Origin: Cytophagaceae bacterium
GTDB lineage: Bacteria; Bacteroidota; Bacteroidia; Cytophagales; Cytophagaceae
DNA: 13,739 nucleotides
Assembly (NCBI GenBank): GCA_021151805.1
Contig: JAGKWN010000150.1
Span: forward strand, 1-13,739
Direction: 5' to 3'
Both the position numbers and the translations under genes were made by a program. Under the pieces are notes generated by a model, which worked only from the letters and a program-made list of their open reading frames with translations, had not been told where the DNA came from and searched no databases. Positions 13,131 to 13,739 of this stretch are shown piece by piece. Every line of letters begins with the position of its first letter. Position 1 is the first letter of the stretch.

Positions 13131-13739
13131 TTATTTTTTAGCTTTAAATGATTTTTTCAAAAATTTATCAAAGTTGTTCAATGTATAATAAAAAGCTGCA
13201 GTAACTCTCATACCAACTGTTGGAGTCATCATACCCATTGCAACACCATATGTTTTAGGAATATTCACTACTGCTACTTCTTTACCCGTAGCAACATCTA
13301 TATAAATCATTTTGTATTTAACTGATGACTTTAATACCGGATTGCCTGTGTCAATATGCATGGGAGTAATAACAAGCTTGTAATCACTCTTTGGATTATC
13401 ATTATTAAATGCTGCCGGATAATCTTTCAACACCTTTTTTGTCTGTTCAATAAACGTATTGGAAAAATATTTTTTATCCTTATTCCAATCATTTCGCACA
13501 TCCTCTTCAGATTTACCGTTTTTATCTTCTTTTTCTTTTTTGATTCTATAATCAATAAATCCTTCTTCAGAGCTCAAACCATCAATAGATGTTTTAGAAT
13601 AATCAAATTCAACATAAATACTTTTAGGTTGTTTCAGAAAACTTAAGTCTCCACTTAAAAGGGTAATACTTTCACCAGTAGTAAAAGATGTTAAAAGAGC
13701 AGTCAGAACTACACAAGAAATTAAAATTATTTTTTTCAT
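13131..13739 (-). CDS. Exported protein of unknown function (start at window edge)
   Basis: The 202-residue protein begins with a Sec-type signal peptide, MKKIILISCVVLTALLTSF, with cleavage probably near residue 21-23. Cys9 lies inside the hydrophobic core and is too early for a lipoprotein. The mature part opens with LLSGDLSFLKQPKSIYVEFD, a pattern I recall in conserved Bacteroidota proteins of unknown function. A charged, helical segment follows (about 62-105), then SDYKLVITPMHIDTG and KMIYIDVATGKEVAVV, then a Gly/Met-rich stretch and a terminal basic tail. The alternation of strands and TG turns recalls small periplasmic folds such as that of TolB-N, CsgG or LpoB, but this is only a resemblance. 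The start codon is the last triplet of the window, so an upstream extension cannot be excluded. Its promoter lies outside. Confidence 0.72.
   Translation of the reverse strand: MKKIILISCVVLTALLTSFTTGESITLLSGDLSFLKQPKSIYVEFDYSKTSIDGLSSEEGFIDYRIKKEKEDKNGKSEEDVRNDWNKDKKYFSNTFIEQTKKVLKDYPAAFNNDNPKSDYKLVITPMHIDTGNPVLKSSVKYKMIYIDVATGKEVAVVNIPKTYGVAMGMMTPTVGMRVTAAFYYTLNNFDKFLKKSFKAKK

Noticed and set aside
13713..13739. Lipoprotein signal for the gene at 13131-13739
   Set aside because: The only cysteine (Cys9) is inside the hydrophobic core, too near the N-terminus for a lipobox.

Overview
The window looks like chromosome from a low-GC member of the Bacteroidota, most likely a Cytophagales organism of the Cytophaga type. 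This rests on several signs: start codons lack clear Shine-Dalgarno sites; one upstream region carries a TAnnTTTG-like element; CysC has the N-terminus typical of Bacteroidota; an ECF sigma factor is coupled to a partner ending in an outer-membrane barrel; and the intergenic spaces hold short tandem and inverted repeats. There is no phage, insertion sequence, CRISPR array, rRNA or tRNA gene. The organism assignment is inference.

Positions 1-2784 hold housekeeping genes. A RidA/YjgF-family protein (+) lies behind an array of a 7-bp tandem repeat. It converges on a minus-strand series: mnmD (tRNA wobble-uridine methyltransferase), an unrecognised cytosolic protein, and cysQ. The gaps between them contain three sizeable inverted repeats.

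Positions 2785-5915 are a sulfate-activation locus. cysC, cysD and cysN run on the plus strand, with cysQ divergent beside them. CysD and CysN convert sulfate and ATP to APS, using GTP hydrolysis. CysC phosphorylates APS to PAPS. CysQ removes the PAP by-product released when PAPS is used. A strong intrinsic terminator closes the operon.

Positions 5941-9105 hold a WG-repeat protein whose reading frame continues upstream without a usable start codon, so it is probably 5'-truncated. It converges, through a bidirectional terminator, with a large asparagine-synthetase-like protein whose glutaminase nucleophile is absent and whose pyrophosphate-binding and second active-site motifs are altered. A 642-bp divergent spacer follows. 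It holds DNA dyads, one weak small ORF and an 8-bp hairpin just before the next start.

Positions 9748-12380 are the most interesting unit: an ECF sigma factor overlapping by 4 bp a 697-residue protein. That protein has a short cytosolic segment, one inner-membrane helix, about 375 residues of Ser/Thr/Asn-rich linker, and a C-terminal outer-membrane-type beta-barrel ending in Phe. The layout predicts an anti-sigma factor that spans both membranes and could pass outer-membrane information directly to the sigma factor. It matches, as I recall the literature, the recently described dual membrane-spanning anti-sigma factors of Bacteroides.

Positions 12456-13739 hold two minus-strand exported proteins of unknown function, 3 bp apart and with a similar C-terminal pattern. 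The start codon of the second is the last triplet of the window.
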